From assembly GCA_905182985.1 (NCBI GenBank), contig CAJJDN010000057.1, positions 200,106-264,105 on the forward strand: DNA of 64,000 bases, written 5' to 3'. This document shows, in pieces, positions 1-12,399 of this stretch (positions are counted from its first letter, which is position 1; each line of letters starts with the position of its first letter). The notes under the pieces were generated by a model. It had not been told where the DNA came from. It ran no database searches and was given only the letters and a program-made list of their open reading frames with translations. The DNA comes from Paramecium sonneborni (taxonomy: Eukaryota; Ciliophora; Oligohymenophorea; Peniculida; Parameciidae). The position numbers and the translations under genes were made by a program.

Positions 1-1931
1 GTGACACCATATCCATTCATAGCTTCGAATATACCTTCAAAGTCTGTTCTTTAGAATGGTAATAATTTAGCCAATGCTGTTTATCTACCAGCTAAATCAG
101 ATGCCAAAATCATTTCTCTCATTGCTTTAATTCTTTCACCTTCAAAGAACATATGTTCAGTTCTTGTCAATCCAATACCTTTAGCACCGAATTTTCTAGC
201 AACTTAAGCATCTTTTGGTGTATCTGCATTAGTTCTGACATACATTCTAGTATATTTTTCAGCCCAATCCATAATTAAACCAAAATCTCCACTGAGTTAG
301 GCTTCTTATGTTTATAATTTGCCTTCAAAAACATCTCCTGTTGATCCATTTAATGAAATCCAATCTCCTTCAGCATACACTTTACCACCTACTTCAAGTG
401 TTCTTTATTTATAATTAATATTTAAAGCTCCTGCTCCACAAACACAACATTTACCCATACCTCTTGCAACAACTGCAGCATGAGAAGTCATACCGCCTCT
501 AGCTGTCAATATACCTCTAGCAATGTTCATACCTTCCAAATCTTCTGGAGATGTTTCAATTCTAACTAAAATACTTTGAGCAAATTTCTTAGCTTCATCA
601 GCAAAGAAAACTATTTATCCTGATGCTGCACCTGGAGATGCTGGTAATCCCTTAGCTACAAATTTAGCTGTTTTCAAAGCCTCAGGGGTGAATATTGGAT
701 GCAATAATTCATCTAATTTATTTGGTTCAATTCTCTTAAGAGCTGTCTTTTCATCAATCTTTCCTTCTCTAAATAAATCACAAGCAATTTAAACCATGGC
801 AGCACCTGTTCTTTTACCATTTCTGCATTATAATAACCATAATTTTCCATTTTGAATTGTGAATTCAATATCTTACATATCTTTGAAGTGTTATTCTAAT
901 TTTTCTTAGACATTCTTCAATTCTAAGTAAGTTTCAGGTAATGATTCTTCTAATGATGGGAATTAGGTTTTTCTAACTTCTTCTTAGACTCCTTATGATT
1001 CAGCCCATCTTTTTGATCCAATCAAAGTGATTTATTATGGTGTTCTAATACCAGCAACAACATCTTCTCCTTAAGCATTGATCAAATATTCTCCATTGAA
1101 AATATTTTCACCAGTAGATGCATCTCTAGTGAATCCAACTCCTGTAGCTGAAGTATTACCCATGTTACCAAAAACCATAGCTTAGACATTAACTGCAGTT
1201 CCCCAATCTTCAGGGATTTTGTTAAGTATTCTATAGTATTTAGCTCTATCATTATTCCAACTATCAAACACAGCTTAAATAGCTCTCCATAATTATTATT
1301 ATGGTTCTTATGGGAAATCATTTCCTGTTTTAGCTTTAACAGCCTCCTTGTATTTTACAACGAGAACCTTAAGATCTTCAACATCAAGTTCGGTATCTTA
1401 TTTGACTCCTTTAGCATGTTTGACACTTTCAATAATTTCTTCAAATGGATCAATGTCTTCTTTAGTAGTTGGCTTCATATCTAAAACTATGTCACTAAAC
1501 ATTTGAATGAATCTTCTATAAGAATCCCATGCAAATCTTGGGTTGTTTGTTCTCTTACTCAATCCTTCAACTGAGACATCATTTAATCCCAAATTAAGAA
1601 TTGTATCCATCATACCAGGCATTGATACTCTTGCTCCAGATCTGACAGAAACAAGTAAAGGATTCTCAGCTGAACCGAATTCCATCTTGGTCAATTCTTC
1701 AACTTAATGAAGTGCTTATTCGACATCAGCCTTGATGAGAGCGAAAGTTGATTCTGCACCATTCTTAGTGTATAAGTTGCAAGCTTCTGTTGTAATTGTA
1801 AAGCCTGGGGGTACAGGAATGCCAATCAAATTCATTTCTGCCAATCCTGATCCTTTGCCTCCCAAAAGGTTCTTCATTGCTGCACTGCCTTCAGCCTTGC
1901 CATCACCAAATGTATAAATATATTTGCTCAT
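1..1931 (-). CDS. PPDK: Pyruvate phosphate dikinase (3' end outside window)
   Basis: Interconverts pyruvate, ATP and phosphate with PEP, AMP and pyrophosphate, a pyrophosphate-linked step of glycolysis/gluconeogenesis in the cytosol. The protein starts [15 protein letters not shown] and runs intronless for 643 codons to the window edge. The N-terminal nucleotide-binding part shows [20 protein letters not shown] near residue 24 and [20 protein letters not shown] near 100. The swivelling phosphohistidine motif [13 protein letters not shown] places the catalytic His at about residue 484. The PEP-binding barrel follows ([22 protein letters not shown]). Family length is about 880, so roughly a quarter is missing. 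About ten TAA/TAG codons are in frame, all readable as Gln. The start is chosen because nothing upstream is in frame and the family begins this way. Confidence 0.97.
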
Positions 1932-3140
1932 TTATTTATTTAATTCATTGAGACGTGTATCCATTACCTTTTGTATGAAAATTTCATATATCCATTATTT
2001 CTAATTAATATCTTCTTATTGCGCACTATGAATTATAATATTTCTAGAAAAATTATAATTATATATAAATCTCATTCAAAAACTACAACCTTCAGCAAAC
2101 TATCTGAGGCATATTATCTTTCAATATAATCATTCAATAACTTAATACTCTTTTTCTTTAGGTTGCCTAAGTTGATATAATTTATAAACCTAATTTCATT
2201 CCATACTAAGCATGATTTGATGCAAGTGCCAAATCTAACAAGCATCATTTATATTATGACTTTCAATTTTACCCCAAGAATAATGACAAAAACTTCATCA
2301 AATCGCTTTTTGGAATTATATATAAGTCTCCCATTACATTACGAATGTATATCTTGAGCAGTTTAAAACTACTAAATGTGTTTTTTAAGTATCTCTCTGA
2401 CTTTATCTGTGATTGTTTATATACATGATTAAAATGAGGTTTTATATTTGATACATGTCTTAATTGATCATATGTAAAAAACTAACGTATGTGTATACGA
2501 GAAAATATATTATCATCACTTTTAAATTTAGCATTCTTTAAAGTATCAAATGAACAAATTATTTTTTTATCTTATTAAATTCAATTTAAGCATATCATAA
2601 AAAAAATTGGGCTTCCTTTCATCATTCCTAAAGTTAAACTACCTTATTCTTCTTATAGAATTTTTCATTCATAAAAAAAAATATATTAAATCTATCAGAT
2701 TGGTAACAAGAAAGTACTTTTTGCAATCACAATATTTCAGAGTTCATCTATCTTATTAATTTTTAAGCCGTTTTCTGTAATTTAAATTATTCTTTTACTT
2801 GGTATCTTCTTGAAAATTATGCCAATCATATTGTATATTAAATGGCATTATTTTTAATCTAGAATTTTTGTTCTGTCCTTGATTCCATCTTTTATCTTAT
2901 TATGGTTTGTTATTTTATTTTGACAAATAAATTACTTATATTTTAATACGTTCATAAATTTAAGATCAACGCAGATCAAAAATATGATAATCAATTTTTA
3001 GTGTTTTTTCAAGATTTAAAAAATCGTAACATCTTATAGTTTCTTGACTCCTTTAAGGAATTGTCATATTAACTATGCAAAGATGATTAACATTCTAATA
3101 TATTATTATTTTATATAATGTATTATTTTTTTGTAATTGA
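1932..3140 (-). other. Gap with a possible unresolved minus-strand gene
   Basis: This 1.2-kb gap lies between PPDK and ATP synthase alpha. On the minus strand there is an open stretch of about 130 codons (near 2580 to 2075) that closes well across a 38-nt GT-AG intron and ends KVVVFE-stop. Upstream, a start MTIPQRSQETIRCYDF near 3070 can be followed in pieces. I could not join the pieces without in-frame TGA codons, and TGA density in the joined frame is close to what chance would give. It may be an intron-rich hypothetical gene, a decayed one, or noncoding DNA. No family is recognised. Confidence 0.25.
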
Positions 3141-4889
<1,749 letters not shown>

Positions 4890-5594
4890 AATTAATTTAT
4901 TTAAATTAAATCTTCAAATCAGAACATAAATACCTAATATATTATCTAACCTTTCTTATTGTCTTAACCTTCTATTTCATTATCATAAACCTTTAAATTC
5001 ATTCTTATCTCAATCTTTGTACTGAAATTTAAATGATAATTCTCTTCCTTTTCATTAGCTTCAAATTATTTCAACTAAAAATTGTCTATTTATCATTACC
5101 AATTTAATAATCTATGATTTTGTATTAATAACAATTTAAACTTATAACATAATTCAAAATTATATCATAGAATTATTTTTGAGTTGAAACAGAGATGGCT
5201 ATTCTAGAAAATTTTTAACAATTCTTTTATACAATAATTCTTTTCTGCTGATATCTTTTGTGTCTGACAGGAACAATCATCTTATTTAATAATGGAAATT
5301 ATCAATTATAAATGAAATGAATAATCATTTAAATATAAATTATCGTAAATATTAAGAGCTTTATTTTTGTTTCTCTAAAGTTAATATTATGAATTGTTAG
5401 TCTTTTTTATTTTGAATTCTCAAAAATGTCATGTCTAATCTAATTCTATATTTTTCATAATTCCCTCAAATTAGGATATTTTTATAATCAATATAAGAAC
5501 AAATTATTATCTATATTAAAATAAAAGTTAAGAATACTACTTTGATTTCATCCATCATTTTTGTATTTTATTATAAATATATTTTAATTTAAAA
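4890..5594 (-). other. Gap with a possible small secreted/membrane protein gene
   Basis: Minus-strand reading from about 5556 begins MMDEIKVVFLTFILIQII, a plausible signal peptide or membrane anchor, and later open stretches include a Cys-containing part (CSCQTQKISAEKNYC) and an acidic end that stops near 4918. Several frame changes are needed and only one GT-AG intron (25 nt) is convincing, so the exon structure is unresolved. No family is recognised. The promoter regions of ATP synthase alpha and of the plus-strand B8-like gene must also lie here. Confidence 0.25.
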
Positions 5595-5819
5595 ATGTCT
5601 TGGTATAAATAATTGGGTAATTCAATTAAAGAATTAAGATTGGTGTTTTGTCAAACTTGTAATAGATCTGAAGGTATTAGGTATATAGTATTTTTAAATT
5701 TAAATGTAGAATTTTAGGTTGAAAAGAAGGCATTCATTGGTAATCTAAATGAATAGGAATTAGAATAAGTCTTAGAATAACTTGTTGGTCAATCCAAAAA
5801 AGTTAATTCAGGTATCTGA
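5595..5819 (+). CDS. NDUFA2: Short NDUFA2 (complex I B8)-like protein
   Basis: Likely a small accessory subunit of mitochondrial complex I with a thioredoxin-like fold. The 74-residue product begins MSWYKQLGNSIKELRLVFCQ; the LVFCQTCNRSEGIR segment matches the first strand and Cys-containing loop of B8, and the end KKAFIGNLNEQELEQVLEQL matches its last strand and helix. The family is normally about 95-100 residues; roughly 25 residues between these parts are missing. A 37-nt GT-AG stretch in the middle would break the frame if spliced out, so I read it as exon. It may be truncated, divergent, or mis-assembled. Confidence 0.55.
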
Positions 5820-5843
5820 ATAGAAACATTATAAATTATACAA

Positions 5844-7119
5844 TCAAATTTAATATAATTTTTAATTATTTGTTTGCACTGCTTCTCCTACAATTTAATT
5901 AAAGCTTTGCATATGTTTTATACGTTTGATTAAACTATCTTTAGTTGAAATATTCTTCTTTAATAAGATACTCTAATTATATAAATGATTGATCTTCTTT
6001 TCAAATAAAGAACATAGACTTGATTCAGCGGAATCATCTCTTTCTTCTAATTTTTCCTCCCCCTAATAATGTAGTTTTTGTTTAGAATTATTTTTCTAAC
6101 AATAGGATTATTGAGATCTATCTGTTACACATTTTCTTTAATCTTGAAATGATTATTAAGATTTCTGCTTAAATATCTAATTCATTTTAGCATTTGAAAA
6201 TTTGAGAGTTTTTGATTTTAATTATTTCTATTAATTAATATCTTATTATTCAAAAATTGTCTTATTTGCCATATTTGTTATTTCATTACTTAACTAAATT
6301 CTGCTATCTTGATTATCTTCACCAAACTCTGTTTTATTTCTTCTTGTAATTATTTTTAAATGCTTCGTTGAATTTACTTTTTTTTTAATACTACTCTAAA
6401 TAGTTTTATCTTGTTCAAGTGTTTCTTGAAGTTATTGAACTGCAAAATCTGCATTCTAAACCATCTTTAAATTTTTTAAAGTTTTTTCTCTAAATAAATA
6501 ATATTCAATACGCTGTTAATTCTTCATTTATTTTATTCATATGTTTTCTTATTATAACTTTTTTAAGTTATTTAGCTATTTATATACCAGGAGTATCACA
6601 TTTAGAAGTATCTACTTAACTGCTAATTTCTGATCCCCTCTTTCTTTTATTCATATTATGCCTATGAATAATTCTCTCTTTCAATTTTTTTAAAGCACTT
6701 TCTCTTTAAGTTAGATATGGCATATCATCATTTGAGTTATCAAAAGATCCGTTATCATTCTTTGTTATTTTATACAGTCTCTTATAGTTTTGTAAAGTCA
6801 AGTATTCATCAGCTTACAAATCTCCATCTAAATATGCTTGAAATTTTATATGATTATCCTATTCTATTTACAATTTATTATATAAAAAAGAAGGCTATTC
6901 TTTTATTAAAGGATCATTTCTGCAAAATTGGCTTGCCTGTTTATATTCTAATTTTTATTTTGTTTTATAAAGGAAAAGTCTCAAGTTCATTAAGGCACTT
7001 AAAGGTTTTATTGAGTCAGGCGTTTTTAGATCCTTTCCATAAGAATACGCATTTCTTCTTGTTTTTTCTATTTAAGAAATCTGAAGATAATTTGGTTAAT
7101 ATGTTTATCTCTATCTCAT
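5844..7119 (-). CDS. Hypothetical coiled-coil protein
   Basis: 417 residues after removing one 22-nt intron near 6490, which restores the frame exactly. It begins MRQRQTYQPNYLQISQ. The middle (ADFAVQQLQETLEQDKTIQ) and several other stretches have heptad character, and the protein is rich in Lys, Gln, Asn and Ser with many TAA/TAG glutamines. No signal peptide, membrane segment or catalytic motif is visible. A 134-codon plus-strand ORF over 6717-7121 is its antisense shadow. The gene converges on the B8-like gene with only a short gap between stops. Function unknown; a cytoskeletal or basal-body role would be only a guess from composition. Confidence 0.65.
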
Positions 7120-7567
7120 AATTTTAATAATTGATATAAGATATATATATATTCGAAGATACTTGACTTATGGAAATCAATTTAAAATTATGAGCATGAA
7201 TAACAAGTTTTTTTAGTATACCCACTTTCATGATTACATTAAGTGAAATAATACATAACATCTTTTTATAATACAACCTAGAAATGCCCATATTGTCAAA
7301 GGAAATATTTGCTAACAAGAGCAACAAAGAAAAATTTATCCTGATTTATATTAAATCCTTTTGTTAAAAATTAATATTTTGTAAAAGTATTCTGATGTTT
7401 AAAATATTGAATATCTAATATAGAATGTCTAATTAAATTAAAATAAATTGTAGAAGAATAATGCCTAACTATTTTTTGTGCGAATTTGAGTAAATACTGA
7501 AAAAATAAAGCTATCAATTAAAAGAAAAAAATCTTTATAAAGAAAATATCAAAAAAGAGCATTTTTA
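7120..7567. other. Intergenic, AT-rich
   Basis: About 450 bases between the coiled-coil gene start and the end of the first LITAF gene. A 67-codon minus ORF here has no protein-like features. From 7366 the sequence belongs to the artefactual repeat block described below. Confidence 0.5.
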
Positions 7568-8531
7568 TCAGTAGAATTAAAATAAGAAAAATGGTTGAAA
7601 AAATTTCATCTTGCAAATCTTTTTCCTGAAACTATCCTATTTGAGTTCCTTTAACAAATTTAAGCTTAATTATATACAGTCTATACTTTATGTGGTTATT
7701 GCTATTATTGAATAAATTAACCCACTAATTGAACTGTCTATAATTACTGGTATAAGTTCCATATTATTTTTATTTTTAATATAGTTGATTATAGTTATAA
7801 TTCGAATCGGCAACAGGTCTTTAAGCATAATGAAATTAAATTTAATAGGCATTAATTTGGTAAATAAAAAACTAATTACAATCAACAACACATTTTATAT
7901 TTCTTTTTCCCAACTTTTTTTGTAACAATTTGGACATATGTGAACTTTATCTTTACATTCTTCTAAACAAAAGGGCAAAAAGAACAAAGGCAGAAAAAAT
8001 AAAAACAAAAATAAGCAGGCTAACCATGTACTGCACCCAGAATTATGTTCAATCATTGTCTAAACAGGTTTTTAACAATAAGGACACAAAATATCTGTTG
8101 GATAAGAACATTCATTAGCATCGCTTCTTCTTACTTATTGAATTATTATAGGTTACAAGATTATTTATTGAGGATCTTTATTAAATTAATATTATACTCA
8201 TAAATGGTTATTGTTATTAGATTAAGATGTATTATTGGTTAGGGTAGCAAACAGGAATTTTGTTTTATTCTTTTTGATATTTCTACTCCTATCCTAATTT
8301 TTAGTGTTATTTTTCGTCTAAGGCAGGATAAGCTTAACAAACTATATTTTATTCCATTTATTAAAGTAATTAAAGATCAAAACTAAAACTTTTATATCCA
8401 TATAAACTGTACATTCCATAAAAATTTGAGGATTTTTTTTATACATTATACAAATTGCTTAATAAAAATTAATTTCATATAAAATAAAAATTAAAAAATT
8501 CAAATAATTTGTGTTTAATTTAATACTTCAT
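7366..8531. repeat. Repeat block 1, first copy (assembly overlap)
   Basis: 1166 bases that recur, apparently without change wherever compared, at 8533-9698, separated only by the single N at 8532. Both minus-strand ORFs and the plus-strand shadow ORF in it have identical translations in the two copies. Most likely two overlapping contig ends placed side by side. Confidence 0.9.
7568..8357 (-). CDS. LITAF-domain membrane protein, copy left of the N
   Basis: LITAF-domain proteins are zinc-binding monotopic membrane proteins of endosomes/lysosomes. With one 22-nt intron the product is 255 residues. A Gln/Pro-rich N terminus (MEQNIVCQAYPALDEKQ) is followed by the domain: TDILCPYCQKPVQTMIEHNS, then a hydrophobic insertion (LACLFLFLFFLPLFFLPFC), then DKVHICPNCYKKSW, i.e. 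two CxxC zinc knuckles flanking the membrane segment. Unusually, about 100 more residues follow with no TGA, where paralogues stop within ten residues. This copy and 8735-9524 are probably the same gene. Confidence 0.75.
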
Positions 8532-8532
8532 N

Positions 8533-9698
8533 AAAAATTAATATTTTGTAAAAGTATTCTGATGTTTAAAATATTGAATATCTAATATAGAATGTCTAAT
8601 TAAATTAAAATAAATTGTAGAAGAATAATGCCTAACTATTTTTTGTGCGAATTTGAGTAAATACTGAAAAAATAAAGCTATCAATTAAAAGAAAAAAATC
8701 TTTATAAAGAAAATATCAAAAAAGAGCATTTTTATCAGTAGAATTAAAATAAGAAAAATGGTTGAAAAAATTTCATCTTGCAAATCTTTTTCCTGAAACT
8801 ATCCTATTTGAGTTCCTTTAACAAATTTAAGCTTAATTATATACAGTCTATACTTTATGTGGTTATTGCTATTATTGAATAAATTAACCCACTAATTGAA
8901 CTGTCTATAATTACTGGTATAAGTTCCATATTATTTTTATTTTTAATATAGTTGATTATAGTTATAATTCGAATCGGCAACAGGTCTTTAAGCATAATGA
9001 AATTAAATTTAATAGGCATTAATTTGGTAAATAAAAAACTAATTACAATCAACAACACATTTTATATTTCTTTTTCCCAACTTTTTTTGTAACAATTTGG
9101 ACATATGTGAACTTTATCTTTACATTCTTCTAAACAAAAGGGCAAAAAGAACAAAGGCAGAAAAAATAAAAACAAAAATAAGCAGGCTAACCATGTACTG
9201 CACCCAGAATTATGTTCAATCATTGTCTAAACAGGTTTTTAACAATAAGGACACAAAATATCTGTTGGATAAGAACATTCATTAGCATCGCTTCTTCTTA
9301 CTTATTGAATTATTATAGGTTACAAGATTATTTATTGAGGATCTTTATTAAATTAATATTATACTCATAAATGGTTATTGTTATTAGATTAAGATGTATT
9401 ATTGGTTAGGGTAGCAAACAGGAATTTTGTTTTATTCTTTTTGATATTTCTACTCCTATCCTAATTTTTAGTGTTATTTTTCGTCTAAGGCAGGATAAGC
9501 TTAACAAACTATATTTTATTCCATTTATTAAAGTAATTAAAGATCAAAACTAAAACTTTTATATCCATATAAACTGTACATTCCATAAAAATTTGAGGAT
9601 TTTTTTTATACATTATACAAATTGCTTAATAAAAATTAATTTCATATAAAATAAAAATTAAAAAATTCAAATAATTTGTGTTTAATTTAATACTTCAT
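8533..9698. repeat. Repeat block 1, second copy (assembly overlap)
   Basis: Second copy of 7366-8531 at an offset of 1167. Sequence beyond 9698 is unique, so this copy is continuous with the right-hand contig. Confidence 0.9.
8735..9524 (-). CDS. LITAF-domain membrane protein, copy right of the N
   Basis: Same gene as 7568-8357, shifted by 1167 bases, inside the second copy of the assembly overlap. The protein, intron and long C-terminal tail are identical. It should be counted once unless long reads prove a true duplication. Confidence 0.7.
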
Positions 9699-10463
9699 TT
9701 ATTTGCTGAATTATTAATAAATTTTCAGTCAGTTAAAACTTAAAAAAAAGACATATTTAGCTAAAAGTTAAAAGATTCTTAAGAATCTATCTTAATTATA
9801 AGAATGATTATCAAGTATATATATATGTATCAAACCTGAATATAATAGAATAAATTCTACAGTAAAAACTGGTTTATTTTTCTAATCAATTCTAAAATCA
9901 TTATATTTTTATTCAGTAAAAAATAAATAGTTACCTTTGAATCTAAATGTTTATCGAAAGAAGAATTATACAAATAAAGCTTAAAATCCCATAAAAATAG
10001 GTAAAGTTATTTAAATATAACCATCGTAAATTGAACTTTTATTTATATAATTTAGCAAATTTGATAACATAATGAAAGTTTAATTTTTTTCAAATAATCA
10101 TGCTAAAGAGGATTTCTAAAAAAACAAAGAATATTTTGTAAGTTTTTACCAAAATTAATTTTTTTGATAAGACCTTCAAATTTAAATTTCGAAAGAAATC
10201 TCATCAGAACTAATTGTAATATTTGTTTTTGAAATAATTCAGGGGATATTAGTAAATCTAGTGTTATAAGATACATCAAATTTAATTTTATATATATATT
10301 TTTTTCACGTTTAACTCTCTCCTTCCTGCAAATTCATTCTTCATACCCGGAAAAGGATTGAAAAATTATTTCTTTTGTTTTGATTTATTAAAATGTAACA
10401 TTCAAGCAGATCTCAAGAATGAATTCTGATTTGTATTATATTAAGTAACAAACGACATAAAAA
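9525..10463. other. Intergenic, no gene seen
   Basis: About 940 AT-rich bases between two LITAF genes. I see no open frame with protein-like composition on either strand and no RNA-gene motif. It contains homopolymer A/T runs and a short TA-dinucleotide stretch near 9825. Confidence 0.5.
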
Positions 10464-10963
10464 TCAACAGAATGTATACGGAGTTCTTCCAACAATTTGA
10501 TTACAAAATGGACAGTAGTGAATGATGTCTTTACACGATTTTAGAACGCAAGGTAACCAGCAAAGTGGCCAAAACAGGAAAATTAGTAAGCAGGTAACTT
10601 GAATAGCCCCTATTCCATATTCTGTTTCAAGTCTAGTCATATTAATTCTTTAACAGTTATTGCAAAAGATTTCTTACTTTATTTTATGACCATTGGCTGT
10701 TGTCAAGTAATCATTTCTATATTTTAAGCAATTCAATACTTGGTCATTCTTCTTGTTAAAACTTTGGGTAAATCTATTTCTAAAATTTAATCAGCCTGAT
10801 CTCCATTATTTGGAGTAATAGGTAGAGATCGAGAGAGAATATTTGCTTACAAAGGTGAACTCATTAAAGCACTTTGAGCTAAATTCCCATAGGTAGATTT
10901 TTGAAATTCAGTATTGCTTTAGTATGCAGTCATTTAATTACAAATCTCTGAACTATTCTTCAT
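10464..10963 (-). CDS. LITAF-domain membrane protein B
   Basis: 158 residues after removing a 23-nt intron at 10717-10739. It begins MKNSSEICNQMTAYQSN. The LITAF domain has a first knuckle EIFCNNCQRINMT, a hydrophobic stretch TCLLIFLFWPLCWLPC, then CKDIIHYCPFCNQIVG, so both CxxC pairs and the His before the second pair are present. It stops eight residues after the domain, as usual for the family. Expected site is the cytosolic face of endosomal or lysosomal membranes. It sits in a same-strand row of related genes, suggesting local duplication followed by divergence. Confidence 0.85.
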
Positions 10964-11032
10964 AAGGCTTGAATTAACTATATTAATTATTAATTGACAA
11001 GATTTTTTAATAAATTTATAACAAATTAAAAC

Positions 11033-11524
11033 TTACCTTAAAATTAATCGAATCCTAATCAATATACTCAAATTGAGTAGAATGAATTTTAATATTATAT
11101 AAATAATCAAGGCATCAATAAACCTCATACTTATACTTTCCAGTACATATTTACCAATAAGTAAAAATATGGAGCAAGAAGCCAAAATAAAGGCCAGAAA
11201 AATATTAAAACTAAAATAGAAGTACAAAGACCCCATTAACAATTCTGTGTTCAAACCTAATCCATCAGACTTAAAATAGGTTCTGGTGTATAAATAGGAC
11301 AATAAGGTACAAAATCAAATTAGCTTAATAATAATAGAAATTCCTACTACTACATATTCACTTAAGGTTAGTAATATTTAGTCTAAAAATAGCGGAAGTT
11401 ATTGATAATTAGGATACCCTTAAGGTTGGTTATATTAGTTCAATGATGTTAAAGGTTAAAAATAAGGGTATCCTCTCTATTATTCCGAGATTTATCTATA
11501 TTAATTATTTTGGTTCTAATCCAT
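11033..11524 (-). pseudogene. Probable decayed LITAF-like / membrane gene
   Basis: Begins MDQNQNNQYRQISEQQRGYP and continues with a Gln/Pro/Tyr-rich N terminus (QYNQPQGYPNYQQ) very like the other LITAF genes of the cluster. The frame then enters a hydrophobic region, meets an in-frame TGA, and continues with TRTYFKSDGLGLNTELLMGS and several membrane-like stretches to a stop at 11033. The spacing recalls a LITAF domain, but the CxxC zinc knuckles are absent. Candidate small introns around the TGA all have lengths divisible by three and do not remove it. I read it as a degenerate paralogue; a real divergent membrane protein with an unseen intron is the alternative. Confidence 0.5.
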
Positions 11525-11617
11525 TTGAAAAATTATTAATTTTAATAAAATAAGTTATCTTGAAATATTTATTGAAACATTATAAAAACAATTAATGAAA
11601 TTATAGATTATATAAAA

Positions 11618-12205
11618 TCATGAGCAAGCCTTGTAAGGTGTATGTCCAACAATTTTTCCACAATAGCTGCATTAGTGATAAACATCTTTGCAATCCCCAG
11701 ATAATAATGGAATTAAACACAAAAAGCAACAGCATAAAAATAATAAAACAGCCACTAAATATGTGTCATTTCCTGGCTTATAGCTAGTAGTTGTCACTGA
11801 ATGTTAATTACAAAAGGGACATTAAACTAAGGCTGGAGTTCTAAATCCAGAAGCATTTTATAGTACTTGTGGAGTCTAAATTAATAATATTTATACATAA
11901 GGAACATAGGGGTGTTAGAGAACTATACCATTTATTTATTATTAATAAATATTTGGTTAGATAACTTATTACTATAAAGGATTTTATTATTAAAGTAATT
12001 GATTTCCTTAATATTAATCTCCTTAAAGATTAGGACCTTAATAAGGATTTGGTCTGTATGGTTATTAATTAGTTTATTATGAAGGTTATTAAATTTAGGG
12101 AGAGTAAGGAGCATAATATTGATTTACTGGTTAATGTTGTGCTTATAGCAATGGGACATTCTATGTTGCAAAGTTTTAAGTTGGTTTTGCATTTTCCTGA
12201 TCCAT
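11618..12205 (-). CDS. LITAF-domain membrane protein C
   Basis: An intronless 195-residue gene and the most canonical LITAF member here. It begins MDQENAKPTQNFATQNVP, followed by a long Gln/Pro/Tyr-rich cytosolic region (QQPYRPNPYQGPNLQ). The domain is TPALVQCPFCNQHSVTTTSY, a Cys-rich hydrophobic insertion (VAVLLFLCCCFLCLIPLLSG), and DCKDVYHQCSYCGKIVGHTP, ending KACS. Both zinc knuckles are intact. The N-terminal region resembles the PPxY-type adaptor region of animal LITAF, which recruits NEDD4 ligases; that role here is inference. Confidence 0.9.
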
Positions 12206-12399
12206 TTTCCGTATTGTATATTAATATTTTAAATATTTATATTATTTACAAAGAAAAATAGAAATTATTTCGTATATTTATAAATATATTGGTATAAATT
12301 TCTATGTTGTTTATTATTACAAGCAAATATAATTAAATCAGAAATAAAAAATTGAATTAATATTGAACATTTAATTTTAACATATACACTAAGATAAAA

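Noticed and set aside
47..58. Apparent stop codons TAA/TAG breaking PPDK, ATP synthase and HSP70.
   Set aside because: They fall at positions where Gln is acceptable and protein similarity continues on both sides; they are reassigned codons, not mutations.
2075..3076. TGA read as Trp (also at 11330, 15000-15170, 58060): several frames continue nicely through TGA.
   Set aside because: All firmly identified genes here end at TGA where the family ends. At this base composition a random frame meets TGA about every 55 codons, close to the spacing seen, so decayed genes or missed introns explain the cases better than a second code.
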